Numbered from the stretch's first letter, positions 28,561 to 40,150 are shown. The stretch is DNA of 64,000 nucleotides from Physcia stellaris (GCA_018902385.1 JABSSW010000018.1:434001-498000); one strand, 5' to 3'. Numbers and translations are program-made. Notes: generated by a model not told the origin, from the sequence alone.

Positions 28561-30494
28561 ATGGCGCTTCGACAAGATCCAGAGAAGCTTGACTTTGTTG
28601 GCGAGCACAATACCAGAGCATCGTCCGACTACGACAAGAGCTATCCAGAACATCAAGACATTATCGGCCTCGGAAGCTATGATCCCATCATTGATCAATA
28701 CACGGCGGAAGAGGTTAACAAAGTCGTTCGCAGGGTCGATCTAAGACTCGTACCTCTGTGCGGTCTTATGTATTGCGTTTCGTTGCTTGACAGAACAAAC
28801 CTCTCCAACGCAGCGATTGCTGGGTAAGGGACAACCATAAAAAAGCACCCTTTTTAGTAGTTGCTCACAGTACGACAGCATGACGAAGGAGCTGAACTTG
28901 AGGACAAAGAACCCCGACCGATATGTACGCACAGGTCAACACGCTTTGACTTCATACTCCGACGGAAGGTTTCCAAAACTAATTCTAGTTCCAGTCGGTC
29001 ATCACACTCGTCTTTTTCATAACATACGTGCTGGCACAGCCACCAACTACGATTCTCACCCGCTTCTTCGGGCCGCGAGTCTGGCTTGCGAGCATCACGC
29101 TATGCTGGGGCGTCACCATGATCGGTTTCGGTTTTGTTAAAGATTGGAAGGCTCTTATGGGTCTTCGTTTGATCCTAGGCATCCTCGAGGTCCGTGATGC
29201 TACATTACAAAGTCTGAGCACAGGGTACTTACAACCCGATTATCACAGAGTGGCTTTTTTCCCGGTGTCGTCTACCTCCTCAGTACTTGGTATAAACGCT
29301 GTGGGTATTTTCGAGCATTCATTTTCCGTTCTTTGATTGACTGCTTTACTAATTAAAGCTATATAGATGAGGTTGGGAAGAGATACTCCATTTTCTACCT
29401 CATTGGCTCTTTGGCTTCTGCTTTCGGTGGCGTTCTAGCCTTTGGGCTAATGCAGATGGAAGGTGTCCAAGGATATGGCGGATGGCGGTGGATCTTCATC
29501 ATCGAGGGCTGCGTACGTACTTTGCGCGCAATAATTCTAGAAATCTGAATGCTGACAGTTCATGGAAGTTGACCTGCTTTGTGGCTCTTCTTGGCTATAT
29601 ATTTTTGGTGTCCTTCCCGGACAAACAGGAGTCTTTGACTATCCGCTTCCTGTCAGCGGAGGAACGGCAACTCATTGTGGCGCGCGTCAATCAAGATCGT
29701 GGCGATGCCGACCTCGAGAACTTTACTTTCAAGAAATGGCTTGGAGGCGCTTCTGACTGGAAGATATGGGCGTACGGACTGTGTAAGCTCTTCATTCTCT
29801 TCCTAAATCTCCATCTCATCATCGAACCTCCAAGCAGCAAATGAGTGATTGTACCCACATTACGAAGGAGCGTCTATAGTTTGCTAAATACATATCAGCC
29901 TTCGGATGCGCGACGACCGTGACCTACGCGCTCGCCTACTTCCTCCCAATCATTCTCAACCAGGAGCTGAAGTTTGATACCGGCACCGCTCAATGCCTCA
30001 TTGCACCCCCTTATGTATTTGCTGGCATCGTGATGATCACGACTGGATGGTTCGGCGACAAATACCATCAACGGGGGATCTGTGTCGCCTTCAACGCCAT
30101 GCTGTGCATCATCGGTCTGGCCGTCATGGGCTGGGCCTACGGCGACACTCGCGCTCGGTACTTCGGTGTTTTCCTGGCCACCGCTGGAAGCAATGCCAAT
30201 GTCCCGAGCGTGCTGACGTACCAAGCGAATAACATCCGAGGGCAGTGGAAACGCGCTTTCTGCAGCGCTACGCTCGTTGGTATGGGAGCTCTCGGAGGCA
30301 TCGTTGGTAGTACGGTCTTTCGCAGTGAGGACTCGCCGACGTATGTCCCCGGACTTAGTGTTGCGATGGGCTCACAGGTCGTGATTCTTTTGACTGTTGG
30401 CGCTTTGACTGTCGCTTTCAGGTTGAGTAATAAGAAGGCAGATAGAGGTGAGAAGGTCTTGGAGGGGTCTCCTTCTTTCAGGTATACAGCGTGA
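28561..30494 (+). CDS. MFS transporter of the Dal5/anion:cation symporter type
   Basis: Seven exons (28561-28823, 28879-28924, 28989-29189, 29249-29300, 29367-29512, 29569-29782, 29899-30494) join to about 505 residues. The first exon ends in LVPLCGLMYCVSLLDRTNLSNAAIAG, the hallmark first helix of the allantoate/nicotinate/tartrate permease family. Further helices include VITLVFFITYVLAQPP, SITLCWGVTMIGFGFV, GFFPGVVYLLSTWYKR, GWRWIFIIEG and a second half starting TVTYALAYFLPIIL. Twelve segments are expected. The protein acts in the plasma membrane; substrate choice cannot be read off. Two very short exons (46 and 52 nt) are notable. The Dal5 relationship and the ureidoglycolate lyase 8 kb away are compatible with allantoin-related nitrogen use but do not prove it. 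Confidence 0.9.
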
Positions 30495-32463
30495 TTCAAC
30501 TGCTTTACTTATCGTCGTATCAACGCATGTGGCGTCGTTTATATTTACGAATAGAGTAATGACGATTGTGAGCGGAGATATCTATTAATACAGGTCGGAA
30601 TATTTGGACTCTAGGATGCTTTTTTCCCCGATTATTTCCTTACAACCATGTACCGTCTAACAAAGCCCGCTGAGACTCCGCGCTCGGTAACACAAACTCA
30701 CAATAACTGAGACGCAGGTATTCACCCAGCTCGGACACCTCTACCTTCCCACTGTGAACACATCACTGACAGTCGCTAGCACTTTCCAATCACCATCATG
30801 ATCGTTAGCCAGCCAACTGAGGCCAACAGGCTCTCAAATATCGATATCTCGAGCTAAGCTAATAATGAACCCGATCAGCGTGCACCGCTTATGCAAGCTA
30901 GGTTCATCCCATGATACTCGACCAAGCAATTGGATAGGCTGATTGACTTTATTTGATTGCGCGGTTAATTTACGAAGTAGATGTTTTGTGACACGATTCC
31001 TTTTGACTTGGCTGTTGGGATCGGGATAACAGGTCTTGTATCATGTAGTATGTATTCAACGACTCGGCATGAATACGAATTGACTACGGGTAATATCCAC
31101 CTTTGCCGCAGAAGGGAATCTCCCATGATTAAAGAAACGATTTTGCAACAATTGGAAACTAGGAAGCAGGCATTCTGGAACACGAGGAACGAGAAACGGA
31201 AAAACGGAAAACAGCGAGCAGACATTTGCGATAGAAAAAGCATACGTATCGTCCGAGCACTCGATAATATAGGTGCGCTTCCCCTACACGAATGCCTCTC
31301 TCTACTATCGTAGGCCGACTAAATGGAAACCTCCGGACTGCAGTATACCTATTTACACCTACTATCCAAATAGACCCCTGCCAGAAGCGAGAAATTGCTA
31401 CAAGCGCCCCCTCATCAACCGCTTCCAAGAGCCTACAAGCTTCCACTATCTAGGAAACAGATACAGGCGATGCGGAAAGAGCGAGAAAGAAATCTTTAAA
31501 CCTCGCAAAACAATAGAAGAGGAGAAGCTGAAAAAGATCTGCTGTGTGAATGTTTAAGAGTCCCATGGGCTCCGGTGCTGGCTACCCGCCACAATCTCCA
31601 TCTAAGTTCCTTGATAATAATATGCCCCTTCCAATCCCTGCTGGGCATGGGCAAAGAATGCGGATATCAACAAAGATGTCTTTTTATTCTTAGGGGTAGG
31701 CGAAATACTCATTGGTGACTATCCCATTCTCTGGTGTGGTGCTAATGTTGCCTCTCATGCTCAATACAACAAGACGTGTATCCATCCTTGTCACAAAGGG
31801 ATTGAATATAGGATGAAAAAGATATCATCCCAGATCGGGTAATCGCAGGTCTGTCAGGGGATATCGTAAGAAAGTTGTGTCACAGAAATTGGAGCACCAC
31901 TTACTACAAGACCAGGGGATGTACAGTTATGCAGAAACCGTAAAGCGGATTTGAGGATGACTAAATGCACTATTATGCCACTCCTTTGTATGCAGGTGGG
32001 CTTTAGCCAGGAAGCCCGCCTTGACGCGAGCTGCCCCGTCCCGGGCGCTGGCTTCTAGGCTGCTTTGGATAGACTTCGGGATTAGAGAGGAGAGTACGAG
32101 ATAGCTAAAGTCCGTCAAGCAGCCTTCTACTCACTAACCTCGTTCCCTTTGGAAGGCGCCTTCAAAACTCACACTCTTTGTCGAGCGTTCTTGGTTTGGT
32201 ACACCTTTTGCTAGCCCGCGTGTAGCCGCAAACACCGAACACCGTTTGCTTATACGCCTCATCTATGCATGCATGTATCCCAAAAGCTACAACGCTTCAC
32301 GAGCTCTTTGCGCCTACCCAGATAGCAAACCATCAAGCTTTAAACTCTCGTCCTTAAATCCAGCCAACCCCGAAAATGTCTTTGGCTAGCTCCACGATGT
32401 CCCATCTTCCCCCAACCGGAACTCATCATTCATACTCTCATACACCCACGCATCAGAAGAGTA
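30495..32463. other. 2 kb intergenic, no gene seen
   Basis: Overlapping open frames of about 90 codons on both strands near 30980-31560 cancel each other and resemble nothing known. A C/A-rich leader (32345-32460) precedes the RNase H gene. Confidence 0.45.
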
Positions 32464-33240
32464 ATGGCCACACCCGCCCCCGAGACCGCAGAAGGCATCA
32501 TCGACAGAAAGCTCCACTTCTGCCCCCGCCTCAAAACCTTCCCAATCGAAAATCTCATCACCACCTGCCCTTCCTGCCACCAATTCTATCTCTACTGCTG
32601 CCACTGCACCCAGCGCCGTGAACAAGGGGACAACGACATCTGTCACCACTACCCACTCGTCTTCACCGACGGCGCCTGTCGTCTCAACGGCCAGCTCGGC
32701 GCCACGGCTGGCATCGGCATCGCAGGTGGTGAACGCGAGGCGGATCAGCGCGCGGTTCCTATCACCGAGGCGCTGGACCCGAGACAGATGCGGACTAGTC
32801 AGCGCGCGGAGCTGTGGGCTGCGATTCAGGGGGTGGAGTATATAGCCACGAGGGATCGTGGTCAGGAGCTGGATCAAGATCAGGGACAGGGGGCGAAGAA
32901 GAGGTCTCTGGTTGTAGCTACGGATTCGGAGTATGTGGTCAGAGGGATGACGGAGTGGATGCCGGTTTGGAGGGTGAGTGAGCTATTTGGCATGGTGGTG
33001 AGAGTTTGTGGGTTCCGGTACTGATGTGTGTAGAGTAATGGTTACAGGACGAACCGGGGCAATAGGCCTTCCAATCTGGATCTGTATTTGAGGCTGGATC
33101 GCGCGGTTGCTGAGCTGGAGAGAGACCGGGATTGGGAGGTTGGGTTTTGGCATGTACCGAGGGGGAATAATGCGATTGCGGATAGACTGGCGAAGGAGGC
33201 TGCTGTGTTGGGAGATACCAGAAGGGGATTTGTGGCTTAA
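32464..33240 (+). CDS. RNase H-fold protein with N-terminal Cys cluster
   Basis: Two exons, 32464-32973 and 33034-33240, give 238 residues. An N-terminal CPSCHQFYLYCCHC segment (Cys 35, 38, 45, 48) looks like a small zinc site. The RNase H fold follows with all four acidic residues: D69 in VFTDGACR, E116 in SQRAELWAA, D154 in VATDSEYV and D220 in NNAIADRLAKEA. Such proteins cut the RNA strand of RNA-DNA hybrids. The canonical hybrid-binding domain of RNase H1 is absent. This form is a stand-alone fungal type and not a retroelement fragment: no reverse transcriptase is present around it and it has an intron. The splice WR|SNGYRTN restores the conserved central helix. Confidence 0.85.
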
Positions 33241-34216
33241 TAAATTGGTGTCGAGAATTAATAGGCGTGGAAAGTTTTGGTGGTCGTAATTCGAGCTTTT
33301 TGCAGCGAGTCGATTACTAATATCCAGTTTGTGAGGAAGTTGTACTACGTACAAGAGTTGGTATAACTCTAAAAAAACTGGTACCAGCCGATCACTGGGG
33401 TTGAGTCAAGGTCTCAAAGCGTCCATCCTTTCATTACTGTACTTGCAATATGTCGATGATCTTCAGAGTATATGATTGGAGGGTATGGCCCTCATCCTCA
33501 GACGTTACTTCGGGGACTTTCCACGCCAGGAAGCATAGGCTTGGTCTGCAATTTATGCACGCTCGACCCAAACACGAGTTGTCCAAGATTTCCTGAGGCT
33601 CGTATTAACAGAGATAATGATGGTCATGGGAGAGGATATCTTTACGGGAACACTGGAAATTCTATCGAAAGGCAACGCTACAGACTAAGCGAGGCTTGGC
33701 GTGAGGCTGCAGGCTACATGTAGATAGCCGAGATAGCACCTCGATCACTCCCACGCACCTCTATAGAATATACAAAGGATGAGATACAACAAAAAACTCT
33801 CGAAAACGTTGAGGCGTAGAGTGATGTGAAGCAGTCAGGATGTTGAATACAGAAGTCTTCCCGCAAAAGACCTAATCACCGATTCTTACAAGTACCTGCA
33901 GAGGATTTAGGATTCCCATCATGAAACACTGACAACCCACTGACGCCGGCTCCCTGCATCTGCATTGCAGATGGCTCGACTTGACCGACCTGTTAAAGAT
34001 GGCTCACTCAAAGATCATTGAGGTTCTTGAAACAATCCAAGCCCACATAATCGAAGCTGGGGCTTCATTCGACTCGTTACTAAAATGAGACACTATGTCC
34101 ATGAGTGCATGGGCGGTAGTCTCCTAGCATCAGCAGTAGCCCATGGGGAATTAAATTGGGCCAATCTGGAGTTGTCACTATGCCGGGAAACCAAAATTCG
34201 CAAATGCCGGGACCTA
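33241..34216. other. Intergenic, no gene seen
   Basis: About 1 kb with short chance open frames only. Precedes MITE family B. Confidence 0.45.
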
Positions 34217-34464
34217 CTCGCGCCGCGAGGAAAGGTATAGTCCACCAATCAGACATTCAAGTTGCTCGCGTAGCTGTTGAATTCCTCCCGATTCTGCCTA
34301 GACACCAATTTCCGACGAATCAGAATTTTGCGATTTATTTGGTAGCAGCGATTGCTTAGGGTCAAAGTAAGCCCCACCAAGAAATGCGTACAGTCTGGTT
34401 GGTCAGACCCCCTAGGTAGATCACAGGTCTGATTGGTGGACTATACCTTTCCTCGCGGCGCGAG
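34217..34464. mobile_element. MITE family B with 38 bp perfect terminal inverted repeats
   Basis: A 248 bp element between two TA dinucleotides (34215-34216 and 34465-34466). The first 38 bases, starting CTCGCGCCGCGAGGAAAGGT, are exactly the reverse complement of the last 38. The termini are GC-rich and internally palindromic (CTCGCG/CGCGAG). The interior is AT-rich and non-coding. TA target duplication and long terminal inverted repeats fit a Tc1/mariner (Fot/pogo) derived miniature element; the perfect ends suggest a recent insertion. Confidence 0.85.
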
Positions 34465-34786
34465 TAAGCTGTCGAAAGAAGAGCCCATAGAGGGCGCCAG
34501 CGTCGTTGATGAAGCATACGATAGTAGAATCAGCCCAGAAAGACACAAAACGAAAGGGGAAGATAGTATGTAGAAGAGACGAAGGGTGCCAAAGACAGAT
34601 GGGAATTTGGGCGCCTATAGCCGTGCCAAGGCCCCAGCCACCTCCTGTAATTCAGAATTTCGTTTCAGCTGGTTCAGCACCGAGGCACCCTGGACGACTT
34701 GAAGGCCACTGGACGCAAGTGCCCGCTCTCTTCTACAAGTGTCTGGAGAAGCCAACTCGACATGTGTTCTTCAACCCACTTTGAGC
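34465..34786. other. Intergenic / promoter of surface protein gene
   Basis: About 320 bp between the MITE and the surface-protein start; no gene. The MITE lies close enough to affect this promoter. Confidence 0.4.
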
Positions 34787-35812
34787 ATGGGGAATCGTTG
34801 GATATTTCTCGCCTTTTTATCCATTCAATTGGTCCAATGCCAACTACAAGCATGCTGGCGTGCCGATAATTCTTCGAGCGAAGACTTCCCATGTAACCCG
34901 GAAGCAAAAGTCAGTCGAGCCTGCTTCTCCAACGATGTATTCTGCGCGTTAACATAGCGTGCAGGTAAGCGCATGCTGTATAGGCGGCTGGATCTGCGAA
35001 ACGAATCTGCATTGCTACTTTCCTGATAAAGGCTGGAATGCTGTTGGAACATGTACAGATAGATCATTCCAAGACGCCGCTTGCCCTTACAAATTGAGTG
35101 AGTGGCCTCAGCTCATGTCTCCATGCCTCAAGACCGGTCCCTAACTACTTGAGCTGTTTTAGATTTGGACGGTGAAGGTCAAGTTACCAATACCTTCAAT
35201 TATACACAGAACACCACCATCTGTGACGATGGGACGATTTGTCCATTCCCAAGGAATCAAGCCTGCTGCCGCGACAAACTGGGCAGGAAAGAAATCCAGT
35301 ATCATAACAATGCTATCATGCCGACAGCTGCCAACAAACTGTCTTCGTACTATGCACTGGCGGGATACACCATCCCTACATCAACAGGCGCGGTGGAGAC
35401 GTCGACTTCCTCAACGTCGACTTCTTCAACTTCAACTGCTTCCACGTCCAGCACACCAGCCGTCCCAGTGGCCCAATCCACGAGCCGTAACCCATCGGTA
35501 TCTACCGCCAGCGCTTCGCCTACATCGTCAGCGTCAACATCGGCTGGGTTAAGCAGCGGAGCCAAAGCTGGCATAGGTGTTGGTGTTGGGCTGTTGGTCA
35601 TATTGATCAGTGGCTTGGTCTATTACTTGGTGGTTCGACGGCGCAAAAGGGGTACCACAATATCGGAGGATGATTCAAGACACCAAATTCAAGAAAGAAT
35701 ACCGCAGTTTCGCCAAGAGATGCATGACACACCAATACGTCATGAATTGTATCACGAGAGACACCATGAATTGTATGACGAGAGGGGTCCGAGGCCGGAA
35801 CTGGCGACGTGA
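34787..35812 (+). CDS. Cys-rich single-pass surface protein with Ser/Thr stalk
   Basis: Three exons, 34787-34909, 34965-35097 and 35163-35812, give about 301 residues. Residues 1-20 (MGNRWIFLAFLSIQLVQCQL) are a signal peptide. The ectodomain has paired cysteines (FPCNPEAK, VSACCIGGWICE, LHCYFPD, GTCTDRSFQDAACP, TTICDDGTICP, QACCRDK). A Ser/Thr-rich stalk (TSTSSTSTSSTSTAST) is likely O-glycosylated. The single membrane helix is GIGVGVGLLVILISGLVYYLVV followed by RRRKRG. The cytosolic tail ends in a degenerate HELY(H/D)ER repeat. This is the architecture of the Mid2/WSC-like cell-surface sensors common in fungi. A role in wall or stress sensing is an inference from shape only. Confidence 0.75.
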
Positions 35813-37243
35813 GATTATTGGGAATCGCGTCACGATTGTGCAAGAAGGATCCTGGCGAATCACACTACTCTCGTAAGTATGTAGAGCACGAACTGAACAT
35901 ATGGGGGCAATCTTTGCAAAAGTTTTGATATTGGCTGGCTTTTGTAGGAAAAGAATCCGATAAGATATGAATAAGGCTATTGATGCATCCTCCAACATAC
36001 AGAACAACCTACATTTCTCGCTCCTTTTCTTTCATCCATTACGAACCGAAGAGATCTGAGATGTTGCAGAGTTAAATTCCGGCCGATTGGAATCCTTCTG
36101 CTGGTTCTACTGAGAACTGCTGGTATCGACTGGGAGTGTACATACATAAAAGAGGCTCAACAGACTCAGAGGAGATCGAGAGTCCGCAAGGTTTGCGACT
36201 ATATCCGCGAAACCCTGTTCAGCGTACAATCAAACTAGTGAACAAAACAGTGACTATCCACTAAATGAGGACTAGTTGGTGAAGCTCTCCTGGATATCGA
36301 GCGGCATATGAGGCCATGAAAATTGGTTGGGCTTCGAATTAAACAAAACGTAAGCACAGATCATTTTGGTCAACAAGAACGTGAGACGATATCCTACGTA
36401 AAGCAACACTTGAACTTTGGAGCTGACGTGATTGGGAGCTGAACTGAATGTAAACAGGCGGATTTTATTGAAAGAATCATGGGTGACTACCATTCTATTG
36501 CTCTGAATCTCGTTGTTCTTGTAACATACATGCAGGTGGAGCACAAGAAGTGTGCGAATGCCAAGACACTAGTCTCAACAAGGACGCACTAGTTCTGCTT
36601 TCGTCAGATTATACCAACTGGATCCTGACTGCAGCACATCTGCGGAGGCTGTATTTCCAACAGATTTGGTGGTCTTGCCTTGGCATAACTCAAGTCACGT
36701 GCTCTTGGATCAAACAGTCCCCACTCTCGAGCCTCGGAGACTTCTCAGTCCAACCAATGGTCCTTCCCACTCAATTTTTGGCATCATGTTAACTTGCTTG
36801 TATGCAGACGTCCAACAGATTTCATGTATTGTAGTGGCTCTTGGGCAACAATCTTCTTCAAATGTTGATCGCAAGACGATGGGATATTTGATTGAGGTTT
36901 GTCAGCGCTGACAAGTGGGACAGCTACTGGATTCTTTGACGCGTCTATCTCTTCCGATTGTAGCTTCAAAATTGGGCGGCGAAGTTGTGAATACCTTGTC
37001 CTGATCATTGCTGTTGCTCACACTTAGTTGTATGCTACCGTGTGGCTGTCGTGCACTGCGGATTTCTAGGGTCGGGCTTCGTTGATATTGTCCCAGGTGT
37101 TCACGAGGTGGAACAATGAATCACCTCCAGCTACTCGTATGGCGACCTCCGTTCATGGTCGAAACAGTATCGGGCAATCAATTCCCAATCGGGTATTTGC
37201 TTAGGCAGTTGCCCATTGAAGGATCCTGCTGAAAGAGTATATC
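35813..37243. other. Intergenic, no gene seen
   Basis: About 1.4 kb with only short, overlapping open frames and no recognised remnant. Ends in the promoter of the HET gene. Confidence 0.45.
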
Positions 37244-39442
37244 ATGGATAAGAGCAGCTTCTGCCGCGAATGCAGGAACTTTGACATCCGGGCTGTATAT
37301 GAATTAGCCTACAAGAGGTCTCAGAATAGTAGGTTGCTGAAGAGCACTGAGGGTGGCTTTCCTATCTACGAAGGCTTTCCCACCTTCTTTAAACAACACA
37401 CTTCTCTTCAAGCATTGTTCCACGCTGTACAAGAGGGCTGCCTTCTATGCACTGCTATATGGCAGCAAAGTCTCAAGCAAATACCTCAATTGATTACATT
37501 TCAGACTAAGAACCACGTCTGGGACGAGTACGACGAGCCGGTACATCTCGGTCTTAGTGATTGGACTCCAGAAGCGGATGGTATGCCATATTTGATAGCT
37601 GTTCAGCATCTGCCTAGGGGCGCCATGCGCAATCTTGCTTCGTTTGAGGTGTATGTGGACTCCGAAGATGGCCCCTTTGAGTTCGGGCAACTTCTCGCAA
37701 GAGCAGTGCAGTCTGACCCAGCCTCCGAACCGAGTATCAAGATCATGCAGTCATGGCACTATGATTGTCTCGAGAATCACACTGAGTGTGCGCGAACGCT
37801 CACACAGAAACGCCCTCTTCCTACGCGTGTTGTTGATGTTGGCGATACAACCGCAAAACCGAGGCTGTTTGCCACGGACGGGATGGTAGATAAGTGGGCG
37901 GCGCTGAGTTACTGTTGGGGCGGAAAGTCATCTTTTGTGTTGAATAAGGATACATCAACTGGCCTGTTTGGTGGCCACATACCGTTAGCAGAATATCCAC
38001 AAACGCTTCAAGATGCAATCATCATTACCAGATTACTCAAGATACGTTATCTCTGGATCGATGCTATATGTATCATGCAAGACTCCCACGACGACTGGAG
38101 CGCAGAAGCAGCACGGATGAAAGACGTTTACGGCGGCGCACTAATCACAATAGCGGCTACCTGCTCCAGAAGTACCGATGACGGAATCTTCAAACCCCGA
38201 AAAACCTCAGAGCCTGCATGCAGCTTGGAGTGGCGGATTCCAGATGTATTAGAGCCTCATACCGTTTTCCTTCGTTCAAGCTCTGGTGGTCATCTCTGGG
38301 ACACCGCAATGAAATCTGAGCCCCTGAACACCCGGGGCTGGACGCTGCAAGAGTCCCTTCTTGCGCCAAGGACGCTCTCATATGGCACGCAACAGATGTT
38401 CTGGGAATGCCTATGTCTCAAGACTAGCGAAAGCGGACGGCCAGTGTTACCAGGGGAGCGCCATCGCGACAAAGCCTTCGTGCAATCCATTATCTCAAAC
38501 AAATTTGATGTGTGGAAAAAATCAAAGTTGATTCTCACGCGGACGGCACTCACTGTACCCAGAGCGTGGGAAGATCAGTACTTTGCCATGTACAGCCGAT
38601 GGTACGCCATAGTCAGAGACTTCACGGGTCGCAACTTAACCGTGCAAACCGACGTACTTCCTGCACTGTCTGGAATAGCTGCTGCTTTTCAGAATCTGTT
38701 ACAAGATGACTACTGTGCAGGCTTGTGGCGGCATGACATCGTTCGGGGTCTTTGTTGGACCAGGGATGTTTTCCCGAAAATGCTTTCCAACGGTCAGGAG
38801 CAAAAAGACGCTAACCTACCGAGTTGGAGCTGGGCCAGTGTGGCCCGCGGCAGATTTCATAACCTCTTGGGAGAAGACAGCCAGTGGCCGTTCATAGGCC
38901 TTGAAGAAAGCGCAGTGGTCGTGGATGTGCGTACAAAGTCCAGGTTCGCTGACATTTTCGGTCAAGTCAGCGGTGGATATCTGACCATCAGAGCACCATT
39001 CTGTCTCATTGAAGATCCTCGATTGCGTGAAACTGGGGAGCACGCTACGGCAAATCCCGTATTGAACTCAAAAGTACGGAAATATTTAAGCATTAGGGGA
39101 CCCAAGGAGGAGTTCAAGCAGCAGCACCAGGCTCACAATGAACAACGATTTGCTGTGATCCGACTAATGAGAACGTCTAGATCTAGTGTGTCTGAGATTA
39201 CCGGCATCGAGACTTATCGACCTGGTGCCGAGATCTTGATTCTTGAGTCCACGGAAGCCGAGAAGAGTATTTTTAGGAGAGCCAAGCATGGTGAAGAAAA
39301 GGCTAGAAAAGAGTTATGGCGCCGGATAGCCTTCATGCCCATCAGCGTACCTTTTGAGCCTGACGATGAAGACTCAAATGTGCTGTTCCTTGACGAAATG
39401 AACAAGGCGAAATGGAAGTGGACGGATGTGACAATCATCTGA
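37244..39442 (+). CDS. HET-domain protein (heterokaryon incompatibility type)
   Basis: Intronless 732-residue protein. The HET domain begins near residue 217 with KWAALSYCWGG, continues with IPLAEYPQTLQDAIIITRLL, IRYLWIDAICIMQD and WSAEAARMKDVYGGALITIA, and ends near NTRGWTLQESLLAPRTL. The N-terminal 200 residues contain CRECRNF and EGCLLC pairs. The C-terminal half (LPALSGIAAAFQ, YCAGLWRHDIVRGLCW, LPSWSWASV) follows the standard pattern of the larger HET proteins. The domain is related to TIR-fold proteins; several members trigger cell death after hyphal fusion between unlike strains. Most genomes have dozens, so a given copy need not be an incompatibility gene. It is full-length and apparently intact, beside a transposase remnant. 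Confidence 0.92.
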   Translation: MDKSSFCRECRNFDIRAVYELAYKRSQNSRLLKSTEGGFPIYEGFPTFFKQHTSLQALFHAVQEGCLLCTAIWQQSLKQIPQLITFQTKNHVWDEYDEPVHLGLSDWTPEADGMPYLIAVQHLPRGAMRNLASFEVYVDSEDGPFEFGQLLARAVQSDPASEPSIKIMQSWHYDCLENHTECARTLTQKRPLPTRVVDVGDTTAKPRLFATDGMVDKWAALSYCWGGKSSFVLNKDTSTGLFGGHIPLAEYPQTLQDAIIITRLLKIRYLWIDAICIMQDSHDDWSAEAARMKDVYGGALITIAATCSRSTDDGIFKPRKTSEPACSLEWRIPDVLEPHTVFLRSSSGGHLWDTAMKSEPLNTRGWTLQESLLAPRTLSYGTQQMFWECLCLKTSESGRPVLPGERHRDKAFVQSIISNKFDVWKKSKLILTRTALTVPRAWEDQYFAMYSRWYAIVRDFTGRNLTVQTDVLPALSGIAAAFQNLLQDDYCAGLWRHDIVRGLCWTRDVFPKMLSNGQEQKDANLPSWSWASVARGRFHNLLGEDSQWPFIGLEESAVVVDVRTKSRFADIFGQVSGGYLTIRAPFCLIEDPRLRETGEHATANPVLNSKVRKYLSIRGPKEEFKQQHQAHNEQRFAVIRLMRTSRSSVSEITGIETYRPGAEILILESTEAEKSIFRRAKHGEEKARKELWRRIAFMPISVPFEPDDEDSNVLFLDEMNKAKWKWTDVTII

Positions 39443-39847
39443 GATCAAGTCTCAGCTGTTCCACAACAAGAGGTAGCCTTTAGTGCTGAGGGTATACTAG
39501 GTGTTGCACGCATGGGTTTTCCATATATGAGACACAGCGCTCGATGCCAAACATCAGCCAGTCGCACTTATCAGATTGACTCCCACGGTTACTTCATCGG
39601 GAGAAATTATGTCCCCTCAAACGTTCCTACCAGCTGTCTCTGGGGTTTTCGGTATATGATGGCTAGCAGTACGGACTCCCTATCTTACGCTCCGCGTTCG
39701 ACAAATGGACTCTCATGGCTTTAACCCTAGCTTATTATTACCATTTTCGCGTTCTGCAGCCTATTCCCCCCCCCAAAACATCTCCTTGTTTACCTTTAGC
39801 ATCTTGACCATTCTACATCTCGTCGGCCTCGACAACAACAACAATGA
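39443..39847. other. Intergenic between HET gene and transposase remnant
   Basis: About 400 bp with no gene. C-run at 39770-39778. Confidence 0.35.
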
Positions 39848-40150
39848 GTCTATCCTTCCCAGGCAGTTTATCCAACACGGCAAGAGCTCGTTGCAGCCGT
39901 CGACGCGTTCGCCGAAGCCAATGACTATCACATCGTTAGAGACATTCTCAGCAAACGAGGAGAGAATGGTCCCTGGAAGAAATTCAAACATGTTCATGAC
40001 CGCAGTGTAGAGTTTCGAATCAAACAAATCATTTTACGTATATTCGACATCAATAGCGCTAAATGCAATTGTTCTTTCGCGACCATTGTTAGTCAACGTG
40101 GCGATTGCATTTGCCGAGATCGAGGCCGGGCACGTGGGCGTGCTCAATAA
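39848..40150 (+). mobile_element. Mutator-like (MULE) transposase remnant, N-terminal part
   Basis: An open frame of about 100 codons contains TRQELVAAVDAFAEANDYHI, then VRDILSKRGENGPWKKFKHV, HDRSVEF and AKCNCSFATIVSQRGDC. This is the pattern of the FAR1/WRKY-GCM-type DNA-binding region that opens fungal MULE transposases (TREELVxAVNAFA..GY..V, then CDRxG and a CxCxF pair). The first metal-binding Cys of CDRSG is His here. The catalytic DDE domain and SWIM finger are absent downstream, and no terminal inverted repeats were found, so this is a truncated fossil of a DNA transposon. Confidence 0.5.

Noticed and set aside
32464-33240. RNase H domain as part of a retroelement
   Set aside because: No reverse transcriptase, integrase or long terminal repeats nearby; the gene has an intron and a separate N-terminal domain.
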